A stretch of DNA of 64,000 nt from Pseudomaricurvus sp965656525 (GCA_965656525.1 CBFHKY010000016.1:9952-73951); one strand, 5' to 3'; positions 15,488-24,458 are shown, counted from the first letter of the stretch. Notes: a model not told the origin generated them from the sequence alone. Numbers and translations: made by a program.

Positions 15488-16426
15488 TTGGGCAGAAAAG
15501 TGCGTGGGCGCCAGATCAGTGGTGTTTTGGTTCTGGATAAACCGACTGGTATGACATCTAATGATGCCTTACAACAGACCAAGCGTCTGTTGTATGCCGC
15601 TAAAGCTGGTCATACCGGCAGTTTGGATCCTTTAGCAACAGGTGTCTTACCTTTGTGTTTTGGTGAGGCCACCAAGTTTTCTCAGTTTCTTTTGGATGCT
15701 GATAAAAGGTATCTGACGACTTATCAGCTGGGAGCGTTCTCAACGACCGGTGATTCCGATGGCGAGTTGCTGGATCAAGTCAGCACGGCACACATTTCAC
15801 TTGCCGATATCGAGCAGGCCTTAGAGGCTTTTCGTGGCGATATTCTACAAGTGCCGCCAATGTATTCAGCGTTAAAGCACAATGGTGAGCCTCTCTATAA
15901 GCTGGCCAGACAAGGCATCGAAATTGAGCGCGAAGCACGTCCAGTAACCGTTTATAGTATCGATGTGGTAGATTTTCGTGCCGGCGAGTTCGCACAAGTG
16001 GATTTGGATGTGCATTGCAGTAAAGGCACTTATATTCGCTCCATTGCTGAAGATTTAGGCAAAGCACTCAACGTAGGTGCGCATGTGTCTAAGCTTCATC
16101 GAACACAAGCTGGCCCTTTTACAGAGGCAGATGCCATAGGGCTAGAAGCGCTGCGTGAAGAGCGTGGTGAGCAGCTGGCCGAGGTCTTGGACCATCACCT
16201 GCTTCCTGAAGATACTCCTGTACAATCCCTGCCCCAATTAAACCTCGAGACCCATTCGGCCTATTACTTTGGTCAAGGGAACCCAGTTATGGATCAGCAG
16301 GTCTATCGTATTGGCGACGAAGGTGATATTGTTCGCGTCTTCAATGAAATTGGTGAATTTTTAGGCGTTGGGGTTCTAGACGACGAAGGTCGAGTGGCTC
16401 CGAAGCGTTTGGTCGTGAGAGGCTAA
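15488..16426 (+). CDS. truB: tRNA pseudouridine(55) synthase
   Basis: 312 residues. Makes the universal pseudouridine 55 of the tRNA T-loop. Catalytic Asp47 is in GHTGSLDPLATGVLPLCFG; other signatures are PPMYSALKHNGEPLYKLAR and SKGTYIRSIAEDLG; a C-terminal PUA-like domain follows (about 250-312). The start is TTG at 15488, 8 bases after GGAG (15476-15479); no in-frame ATG precedes the conserved LDKPTGMTSN, though a GTG four codons later is an alternative. Lies 18 bp after rbfA. Confidence 0.96.
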   Translation: MGRKVRGRQISGVLVLDKPTGMTSNDALQQTKRLLYAAKAGHTGSLDPLATGVLPLCFGEATKFSQFLLDADKRYLTTYQLGAFSTTGDSDGELLDQVSTAHISLADIEQALEAFRGDILQVPPMYSALKHNGEPLYKLARQGIEIEREARPVTVYSIDVVDFRAGEFAQVDLDVHCSKGTYIRSIAEDLGKALNVGAHVSKLHRTQAGPFTEADAIGLEALREERGEQLAEVLDHHLLPEDTPVQSLPQLNLETHSAYYFGQGNPVMDQQVYRIGDEGDIVRVFNEIGEFLGVGVLDDEGRVAPKRLVVRG

Positions 16427-16612
16427 TCACAATGTAGGCAAATCTGGTCTACAGTTGTGGTGTTAAAATACGTTCACCTAAGAATTAGCGGGTTTTCGGG
16501 TCTTTCGGAGCCGTTTATCTGTTGATGTACGATCCCTGAGGGATCTTGGCCATTCTGTAAATATGCGCGGGCTGGCTGGACTTCTAAGAGCATATTAAAC
16601 GAGGAAAACATT
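16427..16612 (+). promoter_or_regulatory. rpsO leader region
   Basis: No gene. A compact hairpin GATCCC-TGA-GGGATC lies at 16531-16545, about 70 bases before the rpsO start. S15 represses its own translation through leader RNA structure in several bacteria; whether this hairpin takes part is unknown. No clear promoter hexamers could be assigned. GAGGAAAA just before the ATG is the ribosome-binding site. Confidence 0.35.
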
Positions 16613-16882
16613 ATGGCACTGAGTGCTGCTCAAAAAGCTGAAATCGTAAAAGATTTTCAACAAGCTGAAGGTGATACCGGATCCCCAGAAGTGCAAGTTG
16701 CTTTATTGACGTTCAATATCAACAAGTTACAAGGTCACTTTGCTGATCATAAACAGGATCACCACTCACGCCGCGGTCTGATCCGTATGGTAAACCAGCG
16801 TCGTAAGCTGCTGGACTACCTGAAGGGTAAAGACGTTAGTCGCTATGCCACTCTGATCCAAAAGCTGGGTCTGCGTCGCTAA
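16613..16882 (+). CDS. rpsO: 30S ribosomal protein S15
   Basis: 89 residues, the normal length. Primary 16S rRNA-binding protein of the platform. Family signature present: GSPEVQVALLTFNINKLQGH..DHHSRRGLIRMVNQRRKLLDYLK. Followed by a strong terminator, then pnp, the usual rpsO-pnp order. Confidence 0.98.
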   Translation: MALSAAQKAEIVKDFQQAEGDTGSPEVQVALLTFNINKLQGHFADHKQDHHSRRGLIRMVNQRRKLLDYLKGKDVSRYATLIQKLGLRR

Positions 16883-16890
16883 GTGACACC

Positions 16891-16920
16891 AAGTGCCCGC
16901 TTTTGCGGGCACTTTTTTTT
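16891..16920 (+). terminator. rpsO terminator
   Basis: AAGTGCCCGC (16891-16900), TTTT loop, GCGGGCACTT (16905-16914), T-run to 16920. In E. coli the corresponding terminator separates rpsO from pnp and lets part of the transcription through. Confidence 0.9.
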
Positions 16921-17108
16921 CTCGACATTTTTCGACGAGCTAAACATAAAGCGCGTCGGTGCGAATTTGGTGAGGGCATAGCTCTGCCGCCATAGCCTGT
17001 TGGTTTGCGATTTTAATATTTAGCGCCGACAGTGAACTGGCAAAAGTCTGATTCAAATAGAAGAAACTAAACATAAAAGTCAGTAAGAAAGTCAAAAAGG
17101 AATATCTT

Positions 17109-19232
17109 GTGAATCCTGTCATTAAATCCTTTCAATATGGTAACGACACCGTCACTTTAGAAACTGGCCGTATAGCACGTCAGGCGACTGGTGCTGTGAT
17201 GGTTACCATTGGTGATACCCAAGTACTGTGTACCGTTGTTGGCGCGAAAAGCGCTAAAGCGGGTCAGGACTTCTTTCCGTTGTCTGTACATTACATCGAA
17301 AAAGCTTATGCAGCCGGTAAAATCCCCGGTGGTTTTTTCAAACGTGAAGGTCGTCCTAGCGAAAAAGAAACATTAACGTCTCGATTGATTGATCGCCCTA
17401 TTCGTCCTTTGTTTCCTAACGGTTATATGAACGAAGTACAGGTGGTTTGTACCGTTATGTCTGCCAGCAAAAATGTGGATCCGGACATTGCGGCCATGAT
17501 CGGTACGTCTGCTGCATTGGCTATTTCTGGCATTCCATTCAGTGGTCCAATCGGTGCGGCGCGTGTTGGTTACACCCAGCAAGACGGTTACCTGCTGAAC
17601 CCAGGCTATGATGTGTTGGCGACTTCCGAGTTGGATATGGTTGTGGCCGGTACTCAGGACGCTGTACTGATGGTTGAATCTGAAGCCAGCGAGTTGCCAG
17701 AAGACATCATGCTAGGTGCGGTGTTGTTTGCCCACCAAGAGCTTCAAGCGATTGTACAAGCGGTGAACGAGCTCGCCAAAGATGCAGCTAAGCCAGCCTG
17801 GGAGTGGGCGCCCGAAGCTGAAAAAACCGAGCTGAAAGAAGCCATTACTGCAACTTTTGGTGCACAAATCAAAGACGCTTATAAAATTACGGATAAAATG
17901 CAGCGCTACACTCGTTTGGGTGAGCTGCGTGATGAGGCCGTTGCACAGCTGTCTAGTGAAACCGTCAGCAGTGACGACATCAAAGGCGTATTCAGTAAGC
18001 TGGAAAAACAAACCGTTCGTCAGAGCGTTGTGGCCGGTGAGCCGCGTATCGATGGCCGTGACACCAAGACCGTTCGTCCGATTCAGGTTGAAGTGGGTAC
18101 TTTGCCAAAAACTCACGGTTCGGCGCTGTTCACTCGTGGTGAAACTCAAGCCATCGTTGTGGCGACTCTGGGCTCTGCCCGTGATGCACAAATGATCGAT
18201 GCTTTGGAAGGCTCACGTCGTGATCCGTTCATGCTGCACTACAATTTCCCTCCTTACTCTGTAGGTGAAGCGGGTCGTATGGGCGGTACTGGTCGTCGTG
18301 AGATTGGTCACGGTCGTTTGGCCCGTCGCGGTGTTGCTGCGGTTCTGCCAAAAGAAGATGAATTCCCGTATTCTATTCGTGTGGTTAGTGAAATTACAGA
18401 ATCTAACGGATCGTCTTCCATGGCGTCTGTATGTGGTTCTTCACTGGCCCTGATGGACGCTGGTGTTCCCCTGAAAGCACCTGTAGCCGGTATTGCTATG
18501 GGCTTGGTGAAAGAAGATAACGGCTTTGCGGTTCTGACCGATATCTTGGGTGATGAAGATCACTTGGGCGATATGGACTTTAAAGTCGCTGGTACTGCTG
18601 ACGGTATCACCGCGTTACAGATGGATATCAAGATCGAAGGTATCACTGAAGAAATCATGGAGATCGCATTAGCACAGGCACTGCAGGCTCGTCTGCATAT
18701 CCTGGCTGAGATGAACAAAGTGATTGATAAGTCTCGTGACGGTGTTGCGTCTACTGCTCCTCAGTTTGAAACCCTCAAGGTTCACCCTGACAAAATCCGT
18801 GACATTATCGGTAAAGGTGGTGCGACCATTCGTTCTATTACCGAAGAAACTGGTGCATCGGTTGATATCGACGATGATGGAACGGTGAAGATTTACGGCG
18901 AAAGCACCGAATCTTTGCAAGCGGCGTTGGCTCGTATTGGTGAAATTACTGCAGAAGCTGAGATTGGCGAGATTTACGAAGGTAAAGTCGTTCGTATTGT
19001 CGATTTCGGTGCTTTTGTTAACTTTTTACCGGGCAAGGACGGTTTGGTTCACATTTCGCAAATCGCTGAAGAGCGTGTTAACAGCGTTACTGATTATTTG
19101 AAAGAAGGTCAGATGGTACGCGTTAAGTGTTTGGATGTTGATCAGCGTGGCCGTATCAAGCTGTCAATTAAAGAAGCTTTGAAGGATGAGGCTCCAGCTC
19201 CCGCGGCTGAGCCGAGCACAGATGCCGAATAA
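17109..19232 (+). CDS. pnp: Polyribonucleotide nucleotidyltransferase (PNPase)
   Basis: 707 residues. Phosphorolytic 3'-5' exoribonuclease of the RNA degradosome. Two RNase PH domains (about 1-215 and 310-545) around a helical linker, then KH (about 558-610, DKIRDIIGKGGATIRSI) and S1 (about 620-690, GKVVRIVDFGAFVNFLPGKD) domains. The start is GTG at 17109, 7 bases after AGGA (17098-17101). The 190-base leader could pair GTCGGTGC near 16955 with GCGCCGAC near 17030 imperfectly, which may be the counterpart of the RNase III-processed stem in E. coli pnp; that is inference. Confidence 0.97.
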   Translation: MNPVIKSFQYGNDTVTLETGRIARQATGAVMVTIGDTQVLCTVVGAKSAKAGQDFFPLSVHYIEKAYAAGKIPGGFFKREGRPSEKETLTSRLIDRPIRPLFPNGYMNEVQVVCTVMSASKNVDPDIAAMIGTSAALAISGIPFSGPIGAARVGYTQQDGYLLNPGYDVLATSELDMVVAGTQDAVLMVESEASELPEDIMLGAVLFAHQELQAIVQAVNELAKDAAKPAWEWAPEAEKTELKEAITATFGAQIKDAYKITDKMQRYTRLGELRDEAVAQLSSETVSSDDIKGVFSKLEKQTVRQSVVAGEPRIDGRDTKTVRPIQVEVGTLPKTHGSALFTRGETQAIVVATLGSARDAQMIDALEGSRRDPFMLHYNFPPYSVGEAGRMGGTGRREIGHGRLARRGVAAVLPKEDEFPYSIRVVSEITESNGSSSMASVCGSSLALMDAGVPLKAPVAGIAMGLVKEDNGFAVLTDILGDEDHLGDMDFKVAGTADGITALQMDIKIEGITEEIMEIALAQALQARLHILAEMNKVIDKSRDGVASTAPQFETLKVHPDKIRDIIGKGGATIRSITEETGASVDIDDDGTVKIYGESTESLQAALARIGEITAEAEIGEIYEGKVVRIVDFGAFVNFLPGKDGLVHISQIAEERVNSVTDYLKEGQMVRVKCLDVDQRGRIKLSIKEALKDEAPAPAAEPSTDAE

Positions 19233-19254
19233 GATTTAACGGTATCCAGCTTCT

Positions 19255-19284
19255 AAAATACCCGCCCAGTGCGGGTATTTTTTT
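19255..19284 (+). terminator. pnp terminator
   Basis: AAAATACCCGC (19255-19265), loop CCAGT, GCGGGTATTTT (19271-19281), T-run to 19284. Ends the rpsO-pnp transcription unit. Confidence 0.9.
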
Positions 19285-19459
19285 GTTTGTTGAATGGAAA
19301 TGCCGTATTGGGGTTGTCGTTTAATCTCAAGATAGTGGTTGATATAAAGAAGATTTATGGCTGACGGCTGGTTAGTGGTTGGTCATTGTTGTGAGCTATG
19401 CCACACTTAAGTCTAGACCCTTTGGGGATTGGCGAGCGAATCTTTATTGTCACGTTTAT

Positions 19460-19939
19460 ATGAGCCCTACGTACTTTTTGCGAAAAACGGTAAATTTTGC
19501 CTTTTCTGTGATGTTTTTAGCGTTGTCATGCTCCGCCGTCGGCAGTGCTATTCAGGCTGGTTACGACAGAGTCTACAGCATACAAGTAGCGACTTATAAA
19601 AACCCCGAGACAGGTCAACTGTTTGCTCAGCAAAACAGCCATATACCTTTTTCTTGTCGCGTCAAAAATAACGGCTTATTTGCTCTTTACTACGGTATCT
19701 ACCCAAATATGGGGAGCGCCCAAGAGCACCTACACGATTATGCACAGCTCAAAGATTTGGGCGCTTATGTTGTCACGCTGGAAAACGTTCATTTTGAACC
19801 TTGCCTAAGCTTGGCCGAAAAGATTAGGAATGAGCAGAAAGAAGCTTCTCAGCGCCGTTTATGCACTGACTGCAGTGCTTCTGAATTGGTGAATGATTAC
19901 TTGAATCGTGGCGGGCCGTTGGCATCACCTGAGGGGTAA
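19460..19939 (+). CDS. Secreted SPOR-like protein of unknown function
   Basis: 159 residues from ATG 19460 (MSPTYFLRKTVNFAFSVMF). The first about 35 residues form a basic then hydrophobic signal-peptide-like segment; the frame is open from a TTG at 19379 but that would bury the signal. The mature part has YSIQVATYKNPETGQLFAQ followed by a Tyr-rich stretch (LYYGIYPNMGSAQEHL), the spacing of a SPOR (peptidoglycan-binding) fold; weak similarity only. Three or four Cys in the C-terminal third (CLSL, CTDC) suggest disulphides in the periplasm. Convergent with purU. Function unknown. Confidence 0.6.
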   Translation: MSPTYFLRKTVNFAFSVMFLALSCSAVGSAIQAGYDRVYSIQVATYKNPETGQLFAQQNSHIPFSCRVKNNGLFALYYGIYPNMGSAQEHLHDYAQLKDLGAYVVTLENVHFEPCLSLAEKIRNEQKEASQRRLCTDCSASELVNDYLNRGGPLASPEG

Positions 19940-19983
19940 TGCCAAGCTTTTGTGTGTCGTCTCGGGTACTTCAAGGCAGGGGA

Positions 19984-20844
19984 TTAGCGACGGAACACTA
20001 CCGTACGCCGCCCGTTTAATAAGATGCGTTGTTCGGCATACCAGCGTACCGCTCGATACAGCACCACACTTTCGATATCGTGACCAATTTCCACCAGTTG
20101 CTCTGGGGTATTGCTGTGGGAGACGCGCTCAACTTCCTGTTCAATAATGGGCCCCTCGTCGAGGTCGGCTGTCACAAAGTGTGCGGTGGCACCAATCAGT
20201 TTAACGCCACGGTCATAAGCTTGGTGGTAGGGGCGGGCGCCTTTAAAACCGGGTAAAAACGAGTGGTGGATATTAATAGCACGGCCTGTCAATTGATGGC
20301 AAAGGTTGTCTGAAAGGATTTGCATGTATCGGGCAAGTACCAACAAATCTGCTTTTGTGTCTTGCATAACCTGCAATATCTTTGCTTCTTGCTCTGGTTT
20401 GGTTTCAGGTGTGACGGGAAGGAAATAAAACGGCACGTTATACCATTCCACCAAGTCTCGCATGTCGTTGTGATTTGACACTACGGCCACAATGTCAATT
20501 GGCAGTGTCCCTTCTTTCCACTTGTGAAGCATGGCATTTAGGCAGTGACCCCAACGCGAAACCGCAATCACTACCTTCGGCTTTTGGCTCAGATCTCTAA
20601 GCTGCCAGTCCATATTGTCACGCTCAACCAATTGTGCGAATTCTTCACGTAGCTGGTTGACGCTCGGTGAGTCGGCATCTACTGGGGCTAATTCTGTGCG
20701 CATAAAAAAGCGCTTTTCTTGACGATCCTCGAATTGCGCAGCGTCTTCGATATTGTAGCGACGACGGGCTAACAGTCCGGTGACATCGGCGACAATACCG
20801 GGCCTGTCGGGGCAGCTAAGGGTCAATACCAAGCGTTGTTCCAT
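19984..20844 (-). CDS. purU: Formyltetrahydrofolate deformylase
   Basis: 286 residues from the ATG at 20844 (MEQRLVLTLSCPDRPGIVADV); a TTG 12 codons upstream is less likely. Releases formate from 10-formyl-THF, balancing one-carbon pools and feeding PurT. N-terminal ACT domain (about 1-80) for Met/Gly sensing; C-terminal formyltransferase fold with INIHHSFLPGFKGARPYHQA and GATAHFVTADLDEGPIIEQ, including the catalytic Asn-His-Asp set. Length matches E. coli PurU (280). Single gene, convergent with the SPOR-like gene. Confidence 0.95.
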   Translation of the reverse strand: MEQRLVLTLSCPDRPGIVADVTGLLARRRYNIEDAAQFEDRQEKRFFMRTELAPVDADSPSVNQLREEFAQLVERDNMDWQLRDLSQKPKVVIAVSRWGHCLNAMLHKWKEGTLPIDIVAVVSNHNDMRDLVEWYNVPFYFLPVTPETKPEQEAKILQVMQDTKADLLVLARYMQILSDNLCHQLTGRAINIHHSFLPGFKGARPYHQAYDRGVKLIGATAHFVTADLDEGPIIEQEVERVSHSNTPEQLVEIGHDIESVVLYRAVRWYAEQRILLNGRRTVVFRR

Positions 20845-20983
20845 GTTTTGGTCACTTCTTTTCAGGGGGGGAATGAACAAAAGGCTATTATGTTACCAAA
20901 CTCCTTCAGTCAGTGTCCTTAGTCGGCTGCCATAATTGATCATAATTTGCCTCGCCATAGCCGTTATTGCTCCTCTTTAAAGC

Positions 20984-21021
20984 CCTGTTTGTGCGTTTTA
21001 CTAACATCAAATCCAAACAGG
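20984..21021 (+). promoter_or_regulatory. Inverted repeat covering the Shine-Dalgarno of the OmpA-like gene
   Basis: CCTGTTTG (20984-20991) and CAAACAGG (21014-21021), an exact 8-bp inverted repeat separated by 22 bases. The right arm contains part of the AGGAG ribosome-binding site (21019-21023) of the gene starting at 21032, so the hairpin could hide it. Seen directly; a regulatory role is inferred. Confidence 0.45.
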
Positions 21022-21031
21022 AGATGTAGCA

Positions 21032-21721
21032 ATGAAAAAATTATTGATGATGAGTGTTTTGAGTGGCTCGGTAGCAGTAGCAAATTTGACTCATGCTGAA
21101 GTCTCGCAGGCGACACATGCGAAACAGGGAGCACTGTTCACTACAACCTCCCTTGTCGGGGCGATTGTGGGTGGACCGCTGGGCTTTTTAGCCGGGGCGG
21201 TAGGAGGTGCTTATTTGGGTGAACAAATCGAAAAGGCCGATAGCGTGACGACGATGAAAGATGCATTAGCAACAGCGGATAACCAGGTCATTCACTTACA
21301 GCAGGATTTGACCGCAATGGAGCAGCGCCAGCAGCAGTGGTTGGATATGGCGATGGATATGATCAACACACCAGTTTTATTCCAAACTGCGGCTGATACG
21401 CTGTCTGATTCTGGCCATAAAAAAATCCGATCTCTCGCCACACTGCTTAAAGCCGAACCACAATTAACTGTGCGCCTAGACGGATTCGCTGATCCACGTG
21501 GCACTGATGAATACAATAATGTGTTGTCTCACTATCGTGCTACTGCGGTTCGTGATGCTCTTGTGGCTGCAGGGGTTAAGCAGGAGCGCATCGTCGTTTT
21601 TAGTCATGGTGCCAATCGGTCTGTTGCTGCTCAAGGTGATTTAGAGGCCTATGCGCGTGAACGCCGAGTGGAGATTGGTCTCTCAGAAGCGCAAAACAAC
21701 ACAGATGTCGTAATGAATTAA
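21032..21721 (+). CDS. OmpA-family cell-envelope protein
   Basis: 229 residues. Signal peptide about 1-22 (cleavage after THA), then a glycine-zipper membrane segment (GAIVGGPLGFLAGAVGGAY, about 43-62), a coiled coil (about 75-105), and a C-terminal OmpA-like peptidoglycan-binding domain with DGFADPRGTDEYN and ARERRVEIGL. This arrangement resembles PdsO, the OmpA-like partner of the proteobacterial dedicated sortase system, but no sortase or response regulator lies next to it, so PdsO is only a possibility. ATG 21032 is 8 bases after AGGAG. Confidence 0.85.
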   Translation: MKKLLMMSVLSGSVAVANLTHAEVSQATHAKQGALFTTTSLVGAIVGGPLGFLAGAVGGAYLGEQIEKADSVTTMKDALATADNQVIHLQQDLTAMEQRQQQWLDMAMDMINTPVLFQTAADTLSDSGHKKIRSLATLLKAEPQLTVRLDGFADPRGTDEYNNVLSHYRATAVRDALVAAGVKQERIVVFSHGANRSVAAQGDLEAYARERRVEIGLSEAQNNTDVVMN

Positions 21722-21941
21722 GTGCTAAGTAGAAACCTGGAGCTTGGTTTGGGGGCTATGTCGCTACCATAGGTGTGCCGTTTATCACTCTGGCCACGTG
21801 TGAGGTTTTTAGCGTACGGAGGCCCTCGTAGAGAGGTATAAATTTAGGTAAGTGGTTTTCTGATGTCGTGCAGATAATGTCAGTAGAGAGACAGGTTATG
21901 ACGTATACTACGCGAATAGGCCGTCAGGCTTACGAAGTATC

Positions 21942-22340
21942 ATGACCTGTTTTCACTGCAAGAGCGATCGAAAAAATATGGAACCCTTATCAGAAAATAT
22001 TGAAGAAAACTTGGATCGTTTTATTGTCGAGGCCATCGAAACAGGCTGCGTATGGGCACTTGAAGGTCCAGACGGATTCGCTGTCTGTCCTTCTGAGGGC
22101 AGTGATGATGTTGACGTTATGCCGTTCTGGTCTCAACCTGAGTTTGCACAAGCGGTTTGCTTGGATGATTGGGCCGTGTATAAACCTGTTCCGGTTTCTC
22201 TCGATGAATTCTTAGACGAGTGGGTGGATGGAATGCACGCTGATGTTCTGCTGGTGGGAATCAATTGGACAGAGGAATTAGAAGGCGTTGAAATGGAGCC
22301 TTTAGATTTAGCCGAAGAATTTGATAGCGAGCTGGAATAA
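21942..22340 (+). CDS. DUF2750 family protein
   Basis: 132 residues. The core (GCVWALEGPDGFAVCPSE, VMPFWSQPEFAQAVCLDDW, LDEFLDEWVDGMHAD, EGVEMEPLDLAEEF) has the aromatic-rich pattern of DUF2750 proteins, small cytosolic proteins of unknown role. Acidic. ATG 21942 or ATG 21978 (MEPLSENIEENL) could be the start; neither has a strong ribosome-binding site, and the later one fits the family better. No functional clue from neighbours. Confidence 0.75.
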   Translation: MTCFHCKSDRKNMEPLSENIEENLDRFIVEAIETGCVWALEGPDGFAVCPSEGSDDVDVMPFWSQPEFAQAVCLDDWAVYKPVPVSLDEFLDEWVDGMHADVLLVGINWTEELEGVEMEPLDLAEEFDSELE

Positions 22341-22541
22341 GCTGCTGCGCATTTATGTCATTTTTACCCGTACTTGCCCCATTTCCTAACTGATCCGTGT
22401 GCCAACGCAGAACCATAAATGTTCTTTCAGGCCCTCATAATATTTATTTGTTGTACAGTCCTTTTAAGTCGCGGCATATTTTGTCTATGGCCTGATCGTA
22501 GAGGCTTGGATATTGATGGCATTGCTTTAGGAATTGTGCAC

Positions 22542-22766
22542 ATGGGTAAAAAGTTTGTGGTTGATATGGACGACGTCTTCGAAGATGGAGAAGACGTTAA
22601 TATCGACTATTTTGACGTGCGGCGTGAGCGCCAAGAAAAGATGCGTCGCAAGACCGAATTGCGCCGATTAATGGAAGACAGACAAGAGCGTTTGCGTCTC
22701 TCCGATCTTTTGGGTATGCACATTCCCGATGAGTGGATCTCTGATTTGGATCGGTCTCATAAATGA
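22542..22766 (+). CDS. Small charged protein of unknown function
   Basis: 74 residues from ATG 22542 (MGKKFVVDMDDVFEDGED), which has AGGA 9 bases upstream. The frame is open from an ATG at 22419, which would add a hydrophobic segment (ALIIFICCTVLLSRG), but that start has no ribosome-binding site. The protein is an acidic stretch followed by a strongly charged helix (RRERQEKMRRKTELRRLMED). It loosely resembles PA3496-type small regulatory proteins; I do not claim the family. If the longer form is real it would be a membrane-anchored coiled coil. Confidence 0.5.
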   Translation: MGKKFVVDMDDVFEDGEDVNIDYFDVRRERQEKMRRKTELRRLMEDRQERLRLSDLLGMHIPDEWISDLDRSHK

Positions 22767-22793
22767 TTAGATCGTTTCAAAAAGGCTGTGATG

Positions 22794-23630
22794 CTAGAGC
22801 CTAAACAGCTCGATAATCTCGGGGATAAACTCTAAGCGATTCAGGTTGGTCTGGTGCAAAGCGTAGACTTCCCGAGAAAATGTTGGTGCATCGACGACAC
22901 GCTCCACACCTTGCTTTTGCAGTTGCGGAAGAATGGTTTCGGGCACAAAAGCCGAACCGCCTTGGCCCAGCAAATAGGCTTCGGCAATACTGGCTATCTT
23001 AGTATGAAGTACGGGGGGTTGCGTATCGGGTAAGCGCTTGCTGTGAAACATCGCGAACGCCGTGCCCCAATCGACATAGATGTAAGCATTTTTTACCGCC
23101 TCTTTTGCCTTGATCTCCGGGTGACTGCTCACCATAACCAACTTCAATTTACCGATAGGCGTTGCGCTAATATTGGGCAAGTTCACTGGTTCAAACAAAA
23201 AACCCAGATCAACCACACCCTCTTGAAGAAATCGAAGTAACTCGTCAGAAGAACAGGCATCAGCTCTTAAAGCCAGTTCCGGGAAACGGCGATGAAGGCA
23301 AGGTAGTTTGTCCTGCAGAATAAAGCGCCACAGGCCCGTTGTGGATCCAAGGCTCAGTTGCATCTTCTGTTCTTGTTTGAGCGCAACGTCTTGCTTCGCT
23401 CGGGACCACGCCATCAGCATAGTTTCGGCATGAGGGATCAGTCGCTCCCCTTCCGTTGTTAGCTGAATATTATTGCGGGCTCGTACAAACAAACTAACCC
23501 CCAAGCTTTCCTCCAGCAGCTTGATGCGAGCGCTCACGGCGGCTTGTGTTAGGTATAGGTTTTCGGAGGCTTTACCAAAGTGGCGAGTTTTGTTGACTTC
23601 GAGAAAAGTTTTAAAAAGTTCTATGTCCAT
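22794..23630 (-). CDS. hdfR: LysR-type regulator HdfR
   Basis: 278 residues from ATG 23630 (MDIELFKTFLEVNKTRHFGKA), almost the same length as E. coli HdfR (279), whose N-terminus is closely matched. Winged helix-turn-helix about 1-60 (ASENLYLTQAAVSARIKLLE), effector domain about 90-278. In E. coli HdfR represses flhDC; no flhDC is nearby, so the target here is unknown. Divergent from maoP, the same arrangement as E. coli yifA/yifE, which supports both names. The frame stays open 14 codons further upstream. Confidence 0.85.
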   Translation of the reverse strand: MDIELFKTFLEVNKTRHFGKASENLYLTQAAVSARIKLLEESLGVSLFVRARNNIQLTTEGERLIPHAETMLMAWSRAKQDVALKQEQKMQLSLGSTTGLWRFILQDKLPCLHRRFPELALRADACSSDELLRFLQEGVVDLGFLFEPVNLPNISATPIGKLKLVMVSSHPEIKAKEAVKNAYIYVDWGTAFAMFHSKRLPDTQPPVLHTKIASIAEAYLLGQGGSAFVPETILPQLQKQGVERVVDAPTFSREVYALHQTNLNRLEFIPEIIELFRL

Positions 23631-24044
23631 ATGGGCGGAGTCAATAATGAAAAGAAATGCTCTCTGCAACAAGCTTTACGGGGCTTTCAGCACGGCAGGT
23701 GGTGACAGTAAGCAAAGATCCTGACCTTATCATTGCGCTTAGGTGCTGCCAAGTAGAAACCCCTAATGGCTATGAGCCGATCATTACTGTGATTGAAATC
23801 AAAATCAGTTTATTGGTTGCACGTACAACAAAAAAAACTTATTAAAACTTTCATAAAAATTTGATGTTCACCTGAGACTATATAGACATAATGACGCCGA
23901 CTGGCTGTTTTTGACAGTGTCACGAGTGCTGTTGTTAAGCTAGAGAGCAAAAGGCTAGAGATTTAAAACGCTAAAGTGGTATTCCTATGTACTCTAAAGG
24001 CCCGTTGAGGGTTTAGAGAAAAGCAGAGAGGTTAAGATAAGCCG
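23631..24044. other. Divergent hdfR-maoP intergenic region
   Basis: 414 bp with no gene. Toward maoP: TTGACA at 23911-23916 with a weak -10 (TTAAGC) at 18 bp spacing, then a direct repeat GCTAGAGA at 23939-23946 and 23954-23961 (15-bp period). An AT-rich stretch with an A-run (about 23827-23865) precedes it. In E. coli a short site near maoP (maoS) is needed for Ori macrodomain organisation; I do not remember its sequence well enough to place it here. Confidence 0.5.
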
Positions 24045-24383
24045 ATGAGAACACGAGACTACTATCTTGGACGTAGCTTTTCCGACCCAGTGAACTACCC
24101 ATATGGGATAGAAAAATCTGGTGACTATTCTGTGAAAGAATGCAAAATACTGTGTTCAATAGGTAATCTTTTTGCCGCACTACGAAAAGAAGAGGTCGCA
24201 GACCCTGCTCTCGAAGATTTTAGGTTGTTGGAAGTTGTGGCTGAGCAGGCCGAGCCAGAAAATGATCTTGAGCGCGTTTATTTAAAGTATTGGAAACGTA
24301 CCCACCCAGAAGGCTATGTGCCTTCTATGATTTTAACAGGTGGCTCTGTTGATTTTAGTGATGGTTACTCTTTCAGCGATTAA
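24045..24383 (+). CDS. maoP: Ori macrodomain protein MaoP (DUF413)
   Basis: 112 residues, the same length as E. coli MaoP (YifE). Pattern of the family: YYLGRSFSDPVNYPYGIEKSGD, SVKECKILCSIGNLFAALRK, LERVYLKYWKRT, and a C-terminal SGG-like/acidic end (LTGGSVDFSDGYSFSD). MaoP with its site maoS limits contacts of the Ori region in E. coli; the biochemical activity is not known. Divergent from hdfR. ATG 24045 is preceded by GAGAGG about 13 bases upstream. A terminator follows. Confidence 0.85.
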   Translation: MRTRDYYLGRSFSDPVNYPYGIEKSGDYSVKECKILCSIGNLFAALRKEEVADPALEDFRLLEVVAEQAEPENDLERVYLKYWKRTHPEGYVPSMILTGGSVDFSDGYSFSD

Positions 24384-24412
24384 ACCCCTTTAGCTCAGCC
24401 CCGAACTCTGCC

Positions 24413-24458
24413 ATGCAGCATCAGATTTTAGCAATAAAAGCTGCTGCATGCGCTTTTT
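24413..24458 (+). terminator. maoP terminator
   Basis: ATGCAGCA (24413-24420) pairs with TGCTGCAT (24442-24449), with an inner TTTT/AAAA pairing, followed by GCGC and five T. Lies 30 bp after the maoP stop. A separate small repeat TTAACC-CGAT-GGTTAA is at 24577-24592, before rimK. Confidence 0.7.

Noticed and set aside
22419..22541. N-terminal membrane segment of the small charged protein
   Set aside because: The upstream ATG lacks a ribosome-binding site, whereas the ATG at 22542 has AGGA at good distance. Left as an alternative only.
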